Source of the DNA: Tamarix chinensis
Lineage: Eukaryota > Streptophyta > Magnoliopsida > Caryophyllales > Tamaricaceae
Assembly (NCBI GenBank): GCA_030549775.1
Contig: CM060172.1
Location: forward strand, 1,675,623 to 1,739,622
Length of the DNA: 64,000 nucleotides
Direction: 5' to 3'
Within the stretch, counting starts at the first letter, position 1. Each line of letters starts with the position of its first letter. Of the stretch, positions 62,005-64,000 are shown in pieces. Under the pieces are notes generated by a model that saw only the letters and a program-made list of their open reading frames with translations, did no database searches and was not told the origin of the DNA. A program made the position numbers and the translations under genes.

Positions 62005-62338
62005 TGTTGGCCCAAAAAAGGAAGGGCAGCCCAAAAAGCCTGTGGACACGTTCGTCTTCCTTGATAGCCTACCCAGTTCCACATTTGATCGGTCAAGTAT
62101 ATAGCGTAGGAATGGTTTGCTATCCCTAGCCGTATGGTATTTCCCCCTCTTTTCCTCCTCCTCCCTGACCTCTATATATATGGGGCCGTGTACCTATTTT
62201 GGCAATACAAAACTTATAATACAACTTCTTCACTTTTTCTCTCTCCTGTCTCCGATGAATTTCTCCTCGGCATCCTTCAATCATTTAACACCTTTTTTAA
62301 TTATCTAAGAACCCCTCGATTCACTAATCAACAACAAA
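62005..62338 (+). mobile_element. 5' LTR of a Ty3/gypsy element
   Basis: Begins TGTTGGCCCAAAA, carries a TATA box (CTCTATATATATGGGG, about 62170) and ends before AGGCATTGTCTATGAGAAT, a decayed form of the TGGCGCCGTCTGTGGGAA sequence that follows many plant gypsy LTRs. About 334 bp. The 3' LTR is outside the window. Confidence 0.75.
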
Positions 62339-64000
62339 AATAGGCATTGTCTATGAGAATCTAAACAAATCTCATCCAACTTTTTGATCAATTTGATCCT
62401 CACATCAGTGATCGTTCTAGAGTAAAATCTAATCATTGTCCCTCAGCTTCAAGCAATTAATGCTGAGCTCTGAGCCTCCATTCAAAAAAAAGTCTCGGAC
62501 ATGCTAGTTCCTCTAGCACAAACCCTTGGTCAACTGCCATACCTCCTAGATTAGCACCGTCGTGATACACCTCAACAACCTACTACACAAGAAACTCTAG
62601 TGCTAGCTCTATACCTTATGGAAGATGCATGGGAAAAAAAGACTAAGAGTGATAGACAACGATACTCTTTCGACCCTCCTGGACGAAACAGGAGACAAAG
62701 ACGTCTGAGTCCCGTAAGAAGACATTATAGCCACTAGACCAGCGGAGATGAGGAAGAAAATCATGTACATGATGGCCATTGGACCAATAGAGGCAAGGAG
62801 GATTCTATATGCAGACTGATAGATTAAAAGGAATAGGAAGTTTTGGAGGCTAAAAGGGAGAAGAGATGCGACACAAATGACTATAGTTGGCCGACAACTT
62901 TCTCAAAGAGCATATCTGAAGTGCCAATGCAGAAAATAAGAATTCCAACATTCGAATCATTTGATTTTTTTAGAGACTCGAAAGAACATTTGAATGTGTT
63001 TAGAAATACAATGGTGCTAGCTAGAGCACAAGAAAATACTCTATGTTAAAGTATTTTATGAATCTTGAAAGGGAAGCAATAAGGTGGTTTGGAAAGCTCA
63101 AAGCTGAGTCCATAAACTCATTTTCCCAACTCGCGATGGTTTTTGTCGAACAATTTAATGTCGACAGCCTAAAAAAGACTCATCCTTCCTAATGGAATTC
63201 TCCCAAAGGCCAATGGAATCTATCTAGCCTTTTCTTAATAGATTCGATAACAAAGTCCAACAAATTAACAAGTTGGACAACGGCATTGCTAGATCTTCCA
63301 TACTTAGGGGCATGGCTGACAAAGAGCTGATTGAGAATCTATATTTGGCCAAACACAAATCCTACACTTCGTTGAGAAAGAATGTGCAAGAGAGAATAAG
63401 ACCAAGGAAATGACCAAGGTGATGTGACAGAAGGCCACAAAAGCAGATATGTCTTCAATGCCAAGACAAAGGCCAGGCCAAAGGAAATATACATGTAGAG
63501 GAAGATATTATGGGCTTGAGGCTGATGGCACAACAAGCTATTTGAAGGCCTCCAATTGCTCGATTTAACAAATATATATACACACCCTAAGTTACCAGCC
63601 TTGAGCATATATACAATGGAGAGGACGGTGGACAGACTTTTCCAAGGCCACCTCCCATTTGAGCTAACATGAAGCACAAAAACTGAAATAAGTGGTGAGC
63701 ATATCGTAAGGAATATAGAGAAATGTTAGACACTGAGAGATATGGTGGAAGATCTGGTTCGTAAGGGTCATTTAAAGCACCATGCATAGGAAAACATGGC
63801 CAGAAAAAAGATAAAGACAACCCATCAATTTACCCCGGCGCCTCAAATGAAGGGAGCTCAAAAGATTATTCATACCATTATAGGTGGAGAGAAGCTGATT
63901 TCCGTGAGATAAACAAAAGAGCAAGAACTACCGAAAGGGAAGTTAGTTTCACGGCAAGGATGAAGGGTTGAACATGATTGAGCATCATGATGACCCCTTT
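62339..64000 (+). pseudogene. Ty3/gypsy gag region, decayed, runs off the window
   Basis: Translated in shifting frames it follows plant gypsy Gag: IPTFESFDFFRDSKEHLNVF (62941-63000), a stop in CTATGTTAAAG, RWFGKLKAESINSFSQLA (63083-63136), FVEQFNVDSLKKTHPS, then near 63570-63790 the YTPLSYQP, PRPPPI, MKHKN and MVEDLVRKGHLKHH stretches that precede the protease. Near 63865 IHTIIGGEKL matches the Gag-protease linker, and the window ends at the MIEHHDDP-like stretch. Multiple stops and frameshifts show it is inactive. Protease and polymerase would lie beyond 64000. Confidence 0.85.

Noticed and set aside
63339..63820. Minus-strand open frames of 112 and 77 codons
   Set aside because: Antisense shadows of the decayed gag region, whose motifs read on the + strand.

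Overview
This is a low-gene-density piece of a plant nuclear genome, probably a eudicot or other broad-leaved angiosperm. The evidence is a plant-type HAC1 (p300/CBP-like) acetyltransferase gene with GT-AG introns, a plastid-type BASS transporter gene, a FAR1/FRS-type MULE transposase remnant, and several kilobases of plant LTR retrotransposons. I cannot name the species from the sequence alone. Everything called here comes from reading the bases; no search was run.

Layout. 1-1048: decayed FRS/MULE transposase. 1049-8100: LTR-derived, AT-rich and pyrimidine-rich spacer. 8100-33461: the HAC1-like gene on the + strand, with 16 coding exons and about 1,728 codons once one missing base is allowed for. 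It includes an 11.8-kb intron, 21232-33038, in front of the last two exons. Its introns hold five copies of a roughly 300-bp element flanked by 8-bp direct repeats (hAT-like), a Stowaway-like MITE, a second dispersed repeat family, and several recent tandem duplications. 33462-36641: 3' UTR and spacer. 36642-55200: a nest of related LTR retrotransposons. A 5' LTR, a PBS and the start of gag are interrupted by an older LTR, which is itself interrupted by two solo LTRs in opposite orientations, each flanked by a 5-bp direct repeat. gag resumes at 53927. 55260-58134: another minus-strand LTR and spacer. 58135-60553: a BASS-family transporter gene on the - strand, six exons in perfect phase but without its transit-peptide exon. 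62005-64000: 5' LTR and decayed gag of a Ty3/gypsy element that runs off the window.

The two cellular genes do not form a pathway. HAC1 is a nuclear histone acetyltransferase and coactivator; the BASS protein is a plastid-envelope carrier. The main points for a second look are a one-base frameshift in HAC1 just before TAZ2, the hAT-like repeat family concentrated in its introns, and the readable order of insertions in the LTR nest.
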